Assembly (NCBI RefSeq): GCF_008000755.1
Contig: NZ_CP041690.1
Coordinates: 2,791,260-2,855,259 of the forward strand
Length of the DNA: 64,000 nt
Direction of reading: 5' to 3'
From: Youhaiella tibetensis
GTDB taxonomy: Bacteria > Pseudomonadota > Alphaproteobacteria > Rhizobiales > Devosiaceae
Every line of letters begins with the position of its first letter. Within the stretch, counting starts at the first letter, position 1. Under the pieces are notes generated by a model. The model saw only the letters and a program-made list of their open reading frames with translations. It searched no databases and was not told where the DNA came from. Below, one piece after another: positions 24,695 to 33,216 of this stretch. A program made the position numbers and the translations under genes.

Positions 24695-25258
24695 CTACTG
24701 GCCGAGCACGGTCTCCCCGCGCGGCGATATCCGGTAGCCGACATCGAGGCTCTCGGTGAGACCAAGTTCCTTGAGCTTGGTCACCTTGCTCTTGAACGGG
24801 GCCTTGTCCATACCAGCCTCGCCCGCCAGTTCCTCGGCAAGCCGCCCGGGATGTTGCGCGATCAGCCTGAGCACCGCCCGCGTCCAGGGCGCCTTGCCGT
24901 CGAGCCTGTCCAGCGCCGCATGCGCCTCGCCCAGTTCCTCGGCCGAGAGGTCTCGCTTGTTGCGCAGCGCGATACGTGGGTCCTCGCCCGCATAATGCAG
25001 CCGGATGATGCAGAGGTCCCCATCCTTCATCGTGTCCAGCCAGCGCCGGAACTCATCGAGCGAACCGAACCCCGCCCGCTTCACGTCCGGCAGCGTCACC
25101 TCATCAAGCGTGATCGGCTCGATCGAGTCGATGGCCAGCAGCCCCGCCGACGTCATCAGCGTCCCGCCTGCCTTGACGGTCGAACGCTTCCAGCGCCGGA
25201 AGACAGTATCGACTTCCCCGGCCTTGATCCGGGCCAGCAGGTCGGCTTTGAGCAGCAT
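24695..25258 (-). CDS. ASCH-domain protein
   Basis: A 187-residue protein with an N-terminal PUA/ASCH-like domain (about 1-95: MLLKADLLARIKAGEVDTVF then RRWKRSTVKAGGTLMTSAGLLAIDSIE) and a C-terminal part (about 110-187) that looks like a winged helix (LAEELAGEAGMDKAPFKSKV, TKLKELGLTESLDVGYRIS). ASCH domains are thought to bind RNA or modified nucleosides. The helix-turn-helix tail suggests nucleic-acid binding. Function unknown. It converges on gntK with only three bases between the stops. Confidence 0.75.
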   Translation of the reverse strand: MLLKADLLARIKAGEVDTVFRRWKRSTVKAGGTLMTSAGLLAIDSIEPITLDEVTLPDVKRAGFGSLDEFRRWLDTMKDGDLCIIRLHYAGEDPRIALRNKRDLSAEELGEAHAALDRLDGKAPWTRAVLRLIAQHPGRLAEELAGEAGMDKAPFKSKVTKLKELGLTESLDVGYRISPRGETVLGQ

Positions 25259-25362
25259 GGATGCGAATCTCCCAACGGACTAGAAAACCGCCCGGACGTT
25301 ATCGCCGCACCGCCCTCATGCCTACTCGGCCCGCCGTCTCACCCACGATTTCCTGGGGCGAT

Positions 25363-25908
25363 CTAGAACGAGAACGCCATCTGCGCCGGGTTGCGCGCGC
25401 CGAGGCGAATGCCCTCCATGTCGAGCAGAGCCAGCTTGGTCTTGACCCCGCCAGGTGCGGAAAACCCGCCCATCTTGTTGCCGCTGGCAAGAACGCGGTG
25501 GCACGGCACGATGATCGGCACCGGGTTCTTGCCCATCGCCTGCCCCACCGATTGCGCCGCCCCGGGCGAACCCACCCGTTCGGCCAGTTGCCCGTAGGTC
25601 ACCGTCTCGCCCCAGCCCAGCTTGAGCATTTCCCGATAGAGCCGGGCATGGAACTCGGGCACGCTCGCCAGGTCGAGCGGCTCGGCACTCAGGTCGGTCG
25701 GAATGCCGGTGAAATACTGCTGGAGGCGTTTGACCGTCGGCACCAGCCATTCGGGCGGATGTCCCTCGTCCGCCTCGAGGCGCCGGAGCAGCCGCCCCAG
25801 CGTCCTGGGGCCATCCACGTCCGGCAACTGCACGCGGATCAGCCCGGCCTCGCTCCAGGCGAGCCCGACCGGTCCGATGGCAGTGGCGATGAGGCAATAT
25901 TCGGGCAC
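25363..25908 (-). CDS. ogt: Methylated-DNA--protein-cysteine methyltransferase
   Basis: A 181-residue O6-alkylguanine-DNA alkyltransferase that removes alkyl groups from guanine onto its own Cys. The active site is IVPCHRVLASGNKMGGFS. The helix-turn-helix before it is GETVTYGQLAERVGSPGAAQ. The N-terminal domain has no Ada-type regulatory part, so this is the Ogt-like repair form. It ends ...NPAQMAFSF. Stands alone on the minus strand. Confidence 0.93.
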   Translation of the reverse strand: MPEYCLIATAIGPVGLAWSEAGLIRVQLPDVDGPRTLGRLLRRLEADEGHPPEWLVPTVKRLQQYFTGIPTDLSAEPLDLASVPEFHARLYREMLKLGWGETVTYGQLAERVGSPGAAQSVGQAMGKNPVPIIVPCHRVLASGNKMGGFSAPGGVKTKLALLDMEGIRLGARNPAQMAFSF

Positions 25909-25981
25909 GGCGTGTTCCCTTTCCGTACTCAGCGGAAAATGATCCCCTTCGCGCTCGAAAACAAGTGCCGCGCGTCGATCT

Positions 25982-26551
25982 TCAGGGCTTGTCCACGGCC
26001 AGTGCCTTGAGCCAGGTGCGCAATTCGGCGGCGACTGCCTCCCGGCCCCGCCCCTCGCGCTCGAACGCCCACCAGATCTGCGCGCCCTGCCATTGGCTGG
26101 CCATCAGCCGCCCGAGTTCGTCCTGCCGCGCAGGGTCCGAGGCGAGTCGCCGCCCCAGCGCCTGCATCAGGGCCGCACGCCAGCGCACGCCCCGCGCCCG
26201 CAGCACCGGATCGCGCATATCCTCGTAGAGCAGCAGCAGGCCCTCGGCATAGGCCTCGTCGCCCTGCCCCTCCGGCCAGAGCGCCGTCACCAGCGCCACC
26301 GCCCCGTCCGGCGTCACCGGCTGGCGTTCGTCCTCACGCGCCGTGGCCTCGTCCAGCAGGTCCCACGCGCGCTCGAGTGCCGCCCGCAGCAGCGCTTCCT
26401 TGGTGCCGAAACGCTGCACCAGCGTGGCCGGCGACAGGCCCACCACCGCCGACACCGACGCGAACGTCACGTTCGCCGGTCCCCGGCGGTTGGCAACCTC
26501 GAGCGCGCCATCGAGAATGGCTTGATCGGTGACTGTGCGCGGCCGGGCCAA
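25982..26551 (-). CDS. TetR-family transcriptional regulator
   Basis: A 189-residue regulator. The DNA-binding helix-turn-helix is FASVSAVVGLSPATLVQRFG (about residues 30-49), followed by TKEALLRAALERAWD. The C-terminal ligand domain is Trp/Arg-rich with no assigned subfamily. The start is TTG 26551 because AGGAGA precedes it at five bases; the frame extends to 26917 on sequence antisense to the neighbouring gene. It faces a DHFR-like reductase gene across 66 bases that contain a palindrome, so it probably represses itself and that gene. Confidence 0.88.
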   Translation of the reverse strand: MARPRTVTDQAILDGALEVANRRGPANVTFASVSAVVGLSPATLVQRFGTKEALLRAALERAWDLLDEATAREDERQPVTPDGAVALVTALWPEGQGDEAYAEGLLLLYEDMRDPVLRARGVRWRAALMQALGRRLASDPARQDELGRLMASQWQGAQIWWAFEREGRGREAVAAELRTWLKALAVDKP

Positions 26552-26566
26552 GGTCTCTCCTATTGT

Positions 26567-26582
26567 AAACGAACGTTCATTT
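26567..26582. promoter_or_regulatory. Candidate TetR operator
   Basis: AAACGAACGTTCATTT: a 16-base palindrome with one mismatched pair and the perfect core GAACGTTC. It lies between the divergent TetR and DHFR-like genes, 36-51 bases before the reductase ATG, a usual place for a TetR-family operator. Confidence 0.6.
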
Positions 26583-26617
26583 ATATAAACACGCGCTCCG
26601 AGCAAAGGAGAATCGCG

Positions 26618-27145
26618 ATGGCAAGGATAGTCGGATATATCGCATCGAGCCTGGATGGGTTCATCGCCACGCCCGATGACAACCTCGACTGGCTGACCAG
26701 TCAGGAATTCGACAGCGGCGAATTCCCCTACGACGAGTTCATCGCCGGCATCCGCACGGTTGTGATGGGCCGCGGCACCTATGACTGGCTGGAAGGTCAG
26801 GAGATGGACTGGCCCTACCACGGCAAGCGCGCCATCGTGGTCACATCGCGCCCGCTCGACAACCCCAAGGGGGAGCTCGAAGTCTGGACGAGAGGCGTCG
26901 ACGATCTCGTCGCCCACCTGCGTGCCCTCGACGACGGCGACGTCTGGATGCTCGGTGGCGGCAAGCTCCAGATGGCCTTCATGGAGCGCGGCGCGCTCGA
27001 CGAGATCGAAATCTACATCGTGCCCGAACTCATCGGGGGCGGCATTCCGATGTTCCCGGCCACCGGCTTCAGGGCCAGCCCGAAACTGCTCTCGGTCAAC
27101 CTCCTGCCACCCGGCGTCGTCCGCCTCAAATACCGCTTCGCCTGA
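26618..27145 (+). CDS. DHFR/RibD-like reductase family protein
   Basis: A 175-residue protein of the RibD C-terminal/dihydrofolate-reductase-like fold. It begins MARIVGYIASSLDGFIATPD, has VVMGRGTYDWL and VVTSRPL in the nucleotide-binding half, VWMLGGGKLQMAF at the NADPH diphosphate turn and a PVLIGGG-like PELIGGGIPMFP. These YyaP/YwjB-type proteins are widespread reductases of unknown substrate and not true DHFR. AAAGGAG precedes ATG 26618. Probably controlled by the divergent TetR regulator. Confidence 0.88.
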   Translation: MARIVGYIASSLDGFIATPDDNLDWLTSQEFDSGEFPYDEFIAGIRTVVMGRGTYDWLEGQEMDWPYHGKRAIVVTSRPLDNPKGELEVWTRGVDDLVAHLRALDDGDVWMLGGGKLQMAFMERGALDEIEIYIVPELIGGGIPMFPATGFRASPKLLSVNLLPPGVVRLKYRFA

Positions 27146-27149
27146 AACG

Positions 27150-27177
27150 AAAAAGGCCGCCCCCCGGGCGGCCTCTC
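27150..27177 (+). terminator. Intrinsic terminator
   Basis: Stem AGGCCGCC / GGCGGCCT with loop CCCCGG, A run before it and CTCT after it. It separates the reductase gene from the convergent CsbD gene; the A run could serve as the U tract for the opposite strand. Confidence 0.7.
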
Positions 27178-27195
27178 TGGCGGCATAAACCGTCG

Positions 27196-27381
27196 CTAGT
27201 GGTGCTTGGTGGCCTTGCGAACCTCGTCCTTGGCCTTGCCGACCGCGCTCTCCACCTTGCCCTCGGCCTTTTCCATCTTGCCTTCGGCCTGCAGCCGGCG
27301 ATTACCGGTCATCTTGCCCGCGGCATCCTTGACCGCTCCACTCGCCTGCTTGCCTGCGCCTTCGATACGATGCTTGTCCAT
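27196..27381 (-). CDS. CsbD family stress protein
   Basis: A 61-residue hydrophilic, Lys/Ala/Glu-rich protein. MDKHRIEGAGKQASGAVKDA and AGKMTGNRRLQAEGKMEKAE are the paired CsbD repeats. Members are small disordered general-stress proteins (sigma-B dependent in Bacillus; function unknown). GGAG lies eight bases before ATG 27381. Same strand as the MFS gene 52 bases upstream, so read-through is possible. Confidence 0.93.
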   Translation of the reverse strand: MDKHRIEGAGKQASGAVKDAAGKMTGNRRLQAEGKMEKAEGKVESAVGKAKDEVRKATKHH

Positions 27382-27433
27382 GGGACATCTCCTTGTTGGC
27401 CGGCTATCAACGACCAACCGGCGCCCGGGTTCC

Positions 27434-28612
27434 TCAGGCGAGTTTGTCCCGGGTCACGGTTGCGTGCGGCCGGTCGATCCACACGCCCAGCAGCGCCGTC
27501 GCGATGCCGGCGACCGGCAACGCTGCCGCCACCAGCGGCAGGGCCACCAGCCCCGCCCCCTGCTCGACCACCACGCCGCCCAGCCACGCTCCAAGCGCGT
27601 TGCCCAGGTTGAAGGCGGCGATATTGAAGCTCGACGCCAGCGTCTGCCCCGCCCCCTCGGCCTTGCCCAGCACCCAGAGCTGGAGCGGCGCCACCGTGGC
27701 AAACCCGGCCGCCCCGAGCAGTCCGATGAACGCGACCGTTACCCAGGGATTGTCGAGGCCCAGGCCCATCAAGCCGAGCACCAGCGCCAGCACCGCCAGC
27801 GTCCCCAGCACGGTCGGCACCAGCTTCCAGTCGGCCAGCCGCCCACCCACCAGGTTCCCGACGACCAGCCCGCCGCCAAAGACGAGCAGGATCGGCGATA
27901 CCGCTGCCTCGGGCATGCCGGCGATGCCGGTGAGGATCGGCGCGATATAGGTGAACACCACGAAGACGCCGGCAAACCCCAGCACCGTGGTCAAGAGGCC
28001 CATCAGCACCTTGGGCTGCATCAGGATGCGCAGTTCCGCGGCAGGATTGCCGTCCTGGCTCCCCGCCTGATCCCTGGGCACGAAGAGCGCGATCACCGCC
28101 AGCGCCAGCACGCCGACACCTGCGACGGCCCAGAAAGTGGCCCGCCAGCCGAATGCCTGCCCGAGCCAGGTGCCGAACGGCACGCCGAGCACATTGGCCA
28201 CGGTCAGGCCCGTGAACATGATGGCGATCGCCGAAGCCTTGCGGTCGGGCGCCACCAGGCTCGCCGCCACGACCGAGCCTACCCCGAAGAACGTGCCGTG
28301 GGCGAACGCGGTCAACACCCGGGCCGCCATCAGCACGGCATAGTTCGGAGCCAGCGCGCAAGCGAGATTGCCCACGATGAAGATCCCCATCAGCGCCAGC
28401 AGCGTCAGCTTCCTCGGCCACCGGCTGGTAAGGATCGTCAGCACGGGCGCACCGGCGACCACGCCCAGCGCATAGCCCGAGATGAGCAGACCCGCCATTC
28501 CGATCGAGACGCCGAAGTCGGTCGATACCTCGATAAGCAATCCCATGATGACGAATTCGGTTACGCCGATGCCGAAGGCACCGGCGGTGAGGGCGAGAAG
28601 GGCGATAGGCAT
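27434..28612 (-). CDS. MFS transporter (AraJ/YdhP-like DHA1 family)
   Basis: A 392-residue, 12-helix sugar-efflux or drug-efflux type major facilitator. GAFGIGVTEFVIMGLL in helix 1 is the AraJ/YdhP-type beginning, with TSRWPRKLTLLALM in the 2-3 loop and AHGTFFGVGSVVAASL in helix 4. The start is ATG 28612; the frame runs to 28768 through the divergent promoter region. It is divergent from a LysR gene, which probably controls it. The transported compound is unknown. Confidence 0.9.
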   Translation of the reverse strand: MPIALLALTAGAFGIGVTEFVIMGLLIEVSTDFGVSIGMAGLLISGYALGVVAGAPVLTILTSRWPRKLTLLALMGIFIVGNLACALAPNYAVLMAARVLTAFAHGTFFGVGSVVAASLVAPDRKASAIAIMFTGLTVANVLGVPFGTWLGQAFGWRATFWAVAGVGVLALAVIALFVPRDQAGSQDGNPAAELRILMQPKVLMGLLTTVLGFAGVFVVFTYIAPILTGIAGMPEAAVSPILLVFGGGLVVGNLVGGRLADWKLVPTVLGTLAVLALVLGLMGLGLDNPWVTVAFIGLLGAAGFATVAPLQLWVLGKAEGAGQTLASSFNIAAFNLGNALGAWLGGVVVEQGAGLVALPLVAAALPVAGIATALLGVWIDRPHATVTRDKLA

Positions 28613-28686
28613 GGCAGGGTCCGTCCGGCTGATGAGCGGCCTCACAAATGGACTCGCCGGCGGCTGTGATCTAGACTTCCCCAATG

Positions 28687-28699
28687 CACAGCATCTGTG
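28687..28699. promoter_or_regulatory. Short dyad, candidate LysR-type binding site
   Basis: CACAG-CAT-CTGTG, a perfect five-pair dyad, 14-26 bases before the LysR start and about 75-87 bases before the MFS start. A further CTGTGAT lies at about 28662. It fits the place of an autoregulatory LysR site; binding is inferred. Confidence 0.4.
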
Positions 28700-28712
28700 A
28701 TTTGAATTCATA

Positions 28713-29618
28713 ATGGCGAGAATCGACGTCAATCGCTTCGGCGAAATGGAAATGTTCGTGCGCACCATCGAGGCGGGCAGCTTTTCCGCCGCGGCCCGGG
28801 CCGCTCACCTATCGCCATCGGCGGTCAGTAAGCTCATCTCGCGGCTCGAAGCGCGCCTCAACGCGCGTCTCGTCAACCGCTCGACCCGGCGGATCCAGCT
28901 CACCCCAGAGGGTGCGGAATTCTACGAGCGCAGCCAGCGCCTGCTCGCCGAGCTCGATGACGCCGAGCAGGCGGCCGCCGGTGCCCTCGCCCCACGCGGA
29001 AAATTGCGGATCAACGCCAACGTGCCCGTCGGAACGCAGATCCTCCTGCCACTCATGCCCGCGTTCTGCGCGCGCTATCCTGCGGTCTCCGTCGACATCT
29101 CCCTGACCGACAAGGTCGTCGACCTGGTCGAGGAGCGCACCGACGTCGCCCTGCGCAGCGGCCCCCTCAGGAACTCGCGGCTGATGGCCCGCAAGCTCGG
29201 CGAAACCCGTTTGCTCCTGGTTGCCGCCCCCGGCTATCTCGCCCGCCAGGGCGCGCCCTCGACCCCCGCTGACCTCGAGGCGCACCAGCGCCTCAGCCTC
29301 TGCTACGCTCGCGTCAACGAAACCTGGCCGTTCGTGGTCGATGGCCAACCGATCAGCCTCGCCCCTCGCGGTCCTGTTCGCATCAGCGATGGCGAGGCCC
29401 TGCGCCAGCTCGCGCTTTCCGGCCTGGGCATCGCCCGCCTCGCCTGGTTCCAGGTGGCCGACGACATCGCCCAGGGCCGCCTTGTGCCGGTGCTGGAAGA
29501 CTTCGATGCCGGCGAATGCGAAGAGGTCCATGCCGTATTCCTCGGCCAGGGCGGACACCTCCCCGCCCGCGTCCGCGCCTTCCTGGACTTCATGGTCGAG
29601 AACGTTCGCCTTGGGTAA
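28713..29618 (+). CDS. LysR-family transcriptional regulator
   Basis: A 301-residue regulator. The helix-turn-helix (about 19-38) is GSFSAAARAAHLSPSAVSKL, followed by ISRLEARLNARLVNRSTRRI. The effector domain has two alpha/beta lobes beginning at GKLRINANVPVG. This is the common AaeR/DhcR-type group. It is divergent from the MFS gene and likely regulates it. Confidence 0.92.
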   Translation: MARIDVNRFGEMEMFVRTIEAGSFSAAARAAHLSPSAVSKLISRLEARLNARLVNRSTRRIQLTPEGAEFYERSQRLLAELDDAEQAAAGALAPRGKLRINANVPVGTQILLPLMPAFCARYPAVSVDISLTDKVVDLVEERTDVALRSGPLRNSRLMARKLGETRLLLVAAPGYLARQGAPSTPADLEAHQRLSLCYARVNETWPFVVDGQPISLAPRGPVRISDGEALRQLALSGLGIARLAWFQVADDIAQGRLVPVLEDFDAGECEEVHAVFLGQGGHLPARVRAFLDFMVENVRLG

Positions 29619-29672
29619 AACCGGTGGCCTCGATTGAGTTTTCGACGGGCGTGTGACACACGAAAGACGCTG

Positions 29673-29758
29673 GCGGGCGTGATGGAATGGTAGACATACC
29701 GGACTTAAAATCCGGAGGGGGTATCCCCATGTGGGTTCGAGTCCCACCGCCCGCACCA
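29673..29758 (+). tRNA. tRNA-Leu (UAA anticodon), CCA encoded
   Basis: A complete cloverleaf: acceptor GCGGGCG pairs with CGCCCGC; the anticodon stem CCGGA/TCCGG carries the loop CTTAAAA with anticodon TAA at 29706-29708. The long variable arm (AGGGGGTATCCCC) is a class II mark of Leu, the T stem is GTGGG/CCCAC with loop TTCGAGT, and the gene ends ACCA. Confidence 0.97.
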
Positions 29759-29787
29759 TCGCTCGCTCCTCCCGACCCGACGAGACC

Positions 29788-30213
29788 ATGACCCGTTTGA
29801 TCCGCATCGCCGCCTCGGTCATCGCCCGCCCGGATGGCTATGTCCTGGTCGTGCGAAAGCGCGGCACCACCGCCTTCATGCAGCCCGGCGGCAAGATCGA
29901 TGGCGCCGAAACCGCCCTCGCCGCGGTCCGCCGCGAATTGTACGAGGAACTCCAGATCGAGGTGGCCGAAGGGGCCCTCGACTATCTCGGGCATTTCTCG
30001 GCGCTCGCCGCCAACGAGCCGGGCGCGACGGTCGATGCCGAGATCTTCACGCTCCAATGGGGCGAGCCGGTTTCCTCCGCTGCCGAAATCGAGGAGATCC
30101 GCTGGGTCGATCCCGCCATCCCCGGCGACATCGAGCTGGCAGCGCTGACCCGCGATCACATCTTTCCCGCCTGGATGGCGCGGCGAAACCTGCCCCCTGC
30201 GGACGGCGGTTGA
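29788..30213 (+). CDS. Nudix hydrolase
   Basis: A 141-residue Nudix pyrophosphohydrolase. The Nudix box is complete: GKIDGAETALAAVRRELYEE, that is G-x5-E-x7-REL-x-EE. The end has a beta strand/helix with AEIEEIRWVDP, found in MutT/ADP-ribose-type members. The substrate is uncertain. ATG 29788 starts MTRLIRIAASVIAR as family members do; the frame also opens through the tRNA gene at 29731 and that part is not coding. Confidence 0.92.
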   Translation: MTRLIRIAASVIARPDGYVLVVRKRGTTAFMQPGGKIDGAETALAAVRRELYEELQIEVAEGALDYLGHFSALAANEPGATVDAEIFTLQWGEPVSSAAEIEEIRWVDPAIPGDIELAALTRDHIFPAWMARRNLPPADGG

Positions 30214-30268
30214 CAGCGCGGGGCTTCCCCGCCCAGCCTCTGCGCGCACTTGTCGCCAGGAGACGCAG

Positions 30269-30895
30269 ATGTATACCCCGCCCGCCTTCCGCCAGGACGA
30301 TCCGCAGGCCTTGCGCGCCCTCATGGCCGAGGCTCGTCTGGCGACCCTGGTCACCGCCACTGCCGATGGCCTTCTGGCCACCCCGCTCCCGCTGATGCTT
30401 GATGAAACCGAGGGGCCGCATGGCGTGCTTTACGGACATCTGGCGCGAGCCAACCGCCAATGGAACACTGCCGCAAACGGAGAAGCCCTGGCGATCTTCG
30501 CCGGGCCCGACGCCTACGTGACGCCGTCCTGGTATGCGGCCAAGCGCGAGCACGGCAAGGTCGTGCCCACCTGGAACTACGCCGCCGTCCACGCCTATGG
30601 CCCGGTCGAGTTCTTCGAGGACGAAGCGCGTCTACTCGAGGTCGTGAGCCGCCTCACCGACCGCCACGAGCACGCCCGCAGCGCGCCCTGGGCCGTGACC
30701 GACGCCCCCGATCCGTTCATCCGGGCCCAGCTCAAGGGCATCGTCGGCCTGCGCATGCCGATCACCCGCATCGAGGGCAAGCTCAAGATGAGCCAGAACC
30801 GCAGCCCCGAGGATCGCGCCGGCGTCGCGGATGGGCTCTCTCAAAGCGAGGACCCGGCCGACCGCGTGGTCGCCAGGCTCATTCCCCGCTCCTGA
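30269..30895 (+). CDS. FMN-binding negative transcriptional regulator, PaiB family
   Basis: A 208-residue protein of the PaiB family with the FMN split-barrel fold. MYTPPAFRQDDPQALRALMA, TPLPLMLDE, GHLARANRQW and PTWNYAAVHAYG match; the C-terminal end LKGIVGLRMPITRIEGKLKM then SQNRSPEDRAGV is the family tail. Bacillus PaiB is a repressor of sporulation and protease genes, but many members may be flavin enzymes; the function here is uncertain. GGAG-type ribosome site upstream. Confidence 0.92.
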   Translation: MYTPPAFRQDDPQALRALMAEARLATLVTATADGLLATPLPLMLDETEGPHGVLYGHLARANRQWNTAANGEALAIFAGPDAYVTPSWYAAKREHGKVVPTWNYAAVHAYGPVEFFEDEARLLEVVSRLTDRHEHARSAPWAVTDAPDPFIRAQLKGIVGLRMPITRIEGKLKMSQNRSPEDRAGVADGLSQSEDPADRVVARLIPRS

Positions 30896-30904
30896 ACGCA
30901 GGTC

Positions 30905-31402
30905 TCAGTCGGTGCCGCCCGAGATCGGGGCGACATAGGTCACGTCGAGATCCCAGGGGAAGAAGATCCAGGTGTCCTGGCTCACTTCCGTGATGAACGT
31001 GTCCACCATCTCCCGGCCCTTGGGCTTGGCGTAGACGGTGGCGAAATGCGCGCCCGGCAGCATTTCGCGCACGGCCCGGGCGGTAGCGCCGGTATCGACC
31101 AGGTCGTCCACGATCAGGATCTTGCCGCCGTTCTTGGCGAGATCGAGGATCTGCTCGGAGATCGGCTTGAGCACCTTGACGCCGCCCTGCGACTGGTGGT
31201 CGTAGGACTTGACCGCCACGCTCTCCACCACGCGGATATTGAGTTCGCGCGCCACGATCGCCGCCGGCACCAGCCCGCCGCGGGTGATCGCTACGATGGC
31301 ATCGAACGTCCCGAGGCTCGTCAGGCGCCAGGCCAGCGCCCGGCTGTCACGGTGGAACTGATCCCAGCTGACGGGGAAGGACTTCTGGGCTGGATTGCTC
31401 AA
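30905..31402 (-). CDS. gpt: Xanthine-guanine phosphoribosyltransferase
   Basis: A 165-residue purine salvage enzyme that makes XMP/GMP from the base and PRPP. The PRPP loop is [19 protein letters not shown], the base-binding end is [20 protein letters not shown] and the N-terminal [15 protein letters not shown] is the pyrophosphate loop. This is the E. coli Gpt class. It ends next to PaiB in a convergent arrangement and lies 32 bases downstream of the CinA-like gene, likely cotranscribed with it. Confidence 0.93.
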   Translation of the reverse strand: MSNPAQKSFPVSWDQFHRDSRALAWRLTSLGTFDAIVAITRGGLVPAAIVARELNIRVVESVAVKSYDHQSQGGVKVLKPISEQILDLAKNGGKILIVDDLVDTGATARAVREMLPGAHFATVYAKPKGREMVDTFITEVSQDTWIFFPWDLDVTYVAPISGGTD

Positions 31403-31434
31403 CGGATTCTCCTTGGCGGCGCCGGGCGCCTTGA

Positions 31435-32205
31435 TTACTCGAGTGGGGGAAGGCCAGCCGCCTTGTGGGCGGCGTTGACCATTTCGCGGACCTTTTCGGC
31501 CGCCAGATTCAATCGGGCCTCGTCGGCGGAGCGCAATACCAGCTCGGTGCGCACGTAACCGGCGCCCATCTGCGGATAGCTCCCCATCTTGACGTCGGGG
31601 AACTGCGCCTGCAGCTCGGCCAGCGGGCCACCCACCGTCCCCTCGCCGACGCTCGCGGGCACCGTAAGCGAAAGTACCTTGCGGCCGCCCTTGAGGGTGG
31701 GCGCCAGGGCCTCGAGCATGGCGCGCATGATCACCGGTACGCCGGCCATCACATGCACGTTCCCGATGCGGAAGCCGGGGGCGGCGCTCACCGAATTGAC
31801 GATGAGGTTGGCCCCTTCCGGAATCCGCGCCATGCGCAGGCGAGCCTCGTTGACTTCCGTGCCGGTCTCGCGCCAGCGGCTCTCCAGCATCTCGCGGGCG
31901 CGCTGGTTGATCGGCAGCGGCACGTCGAAGGCCTTGGCCACCGCGTCGGCGGTGATGTCGTCATGGGTCGGCCCGATGCCGCCGGTGGTGAAGACATAGG
32001 TATAGCGATGGCGCAGCGCGTTGAGCGCATCGACGATATCGTCGGTCTCGTCGGCCACCACGCGCACTTCCTTGAGGTCGATCCCCAGGTCCGTGCAGAA
32101 ATCGGCGACCGCCCCGATGTTCACATCCTTGGTGCGGCCGGAAAGGATTTCGTCACCGATGACGAGCAGGCCGGCAGTGACGCTTGTTTGGTCGGACGTT
32201 GACAT
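31435..32205 (-). CDS. CinA-like molybdopterin-binding domain protein (short form)
   Basis: A 256-residue protein made of the MoaB/MogA-like CinA N-terminal domain: [18 protein letters not shown], then [20 protein letters not shown], and a later [16 protein letters not shown]. Full-length CinA (about 400 residues) has a C-terminal NMN deamidase domain, absent here. The remaining domain is associated with ADP-ribose/NAD pyrophosphatase activity. The start is ATG 32205; the frame opens further at 32268. Same strand as gpt. Competence as a role is historical and not implied. Confidence 0.9.
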   Translation of the reverse strand: MSTSDQTSVTAGLLVIGDEILSGRTKDVNIGAVADFCTDLGIDLKEVRVVADETDDIVDALNALRHRYTYVFTTGGIGPTHDDITADAVAKAFDVPLPINQRAREMLESRWRETGTEVNEARLRMARIPEGANLIVNSVSAAPGFRIGNVHVMAGVPVIMRAMLEALAPTLKGGRKVLSLTVPASVGEGTVGGPLAELQAQFPDVKMGSYPQMGAGYVRTELVLRSADEARLNLAAEKVREMVNAAHKAAGLPPLE

Positions 32206-32382
32206 ATCCGCAATAACCCCGGGGCAGGAACGCATGGAATGCCTTCCCCTTCCGCAAACGTCAAGCAATCCGGGCCGCGCACGAACAGGATTCGCCCGCC
32301 CGCCTCGTCATAAATGCCGATAGCCGGTTCCCCTTCCCATCTGGCAACATGGCGACTATCTCTTGGGAAACCGGAGAGCCCA

Positions 32383-33216
32383 ATGGTCACCTATGTCGAC
32401 GCCGCCCAGAAGACCCACCGCACCGCAGGGGTGATCCCGCTTCATGGCGAAGCGGGTTTTGCCGGCATGCGCAAGGCCGGGTCTCTGACGGCCGATGCGC
32501 TCGACCTGCTGGTCGATGCCGTCCAGCCCGGCGTCACCACCGCCGCGCTCGACAAGCTGGCCTATGAATTCGCGCGCGACAATGGCGCCATCCCCGCCAC
32601 CCTCTTCTACAAGGGCTACCGGCACTCGATCTGCACCTCGATCAACCATGTGGTCTGCCACGGCATCCCAGATGACCGGCCGCTGCGCGAAGGCGACATC
32701 GTCAATATCGACCTGACCCTGATCGTGGACGGCTGGTATGGCGATTCCTCGCGCATGTACCCGGTCGGCGAGATTTCGCGAAAGGCCGAGCGGCTGATCG
32801 AAGTCACCTACCAGTCCTTCGAGGCCGGCCTCGCCCAGGCCAGGCCCGGCAACACCACCGGCGACATCGGCGCGGCTATCCAGGCGGTGGCCGAGGGAGA
32901 GCGCACCAGCGTCGTGCGTGATTTCGTCGGCCACGGCGTCGGCCAGCTCTTCCACGATGAGCCCAACATCATGCATTTCGGCATTCCTGGCACCGGCGTC
33001 GAGCTCAAGCCCGGCATGATCTTCACCATCGAGCCGATGATCAATCTCGGCCGCCCGCACGTGAAAGTGCTCTCGGACGGCTGGACTGCGGTCACCCGTG
33101 ACCGCACCCTTTCGGCCCAGTGCGAGCATTCGATCGGCATCACCGAAACCGGCTACGAAATCTTCACGTCCTCCAAGCGTGGCCTCTTCAACCCCCTGGA
33201 AGCCCGGAAGAGCTGA
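32383..33216 (+). CDS. map: Methionine aminopeptidase, type I
   Basis: A 277-residue metalloprotease that removes the initiator Met. The metal ligands are in [18 protein letters not shown] (two Asp), [14 protein letters not shown] (His), FTIEPMIN (Glu) and [14 protein letters not shown] (Glu), and the substrate His is in VVCHGIPDD. The start is ATG 32383 with GGAGAG before it. The last base of its stop codon is the first base of the radC start (TGATG), so the two genes are coupled; map-radC is a usual pair in Rhizobiales, from memory. Confidence 0.95.
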   Translation: MVTYVDAAQKTHRTAGVIPLHGEAGFAGMRKAGSLTADALDLLVDAVQPGVTTAALDKLAYEFARDNGAIPATLFYKGYRHSICTSINHVVCHGIPDDRPLREGDIVNIDLTLIVDGWYGDSSRMYPVGEISRKAERLIEVTYQSFEAGLAQARPGNTTGDIGAAIQAVAEGERTSVVRDFVGHGVGQLFHDEPNIMHFGIPGTGVELKPGMIFTIEPMINLGRPHVKVLSDGWTAVTRDRTLSAQCEHSIGITETGYEIFTSSKRGLFNPLEARKS

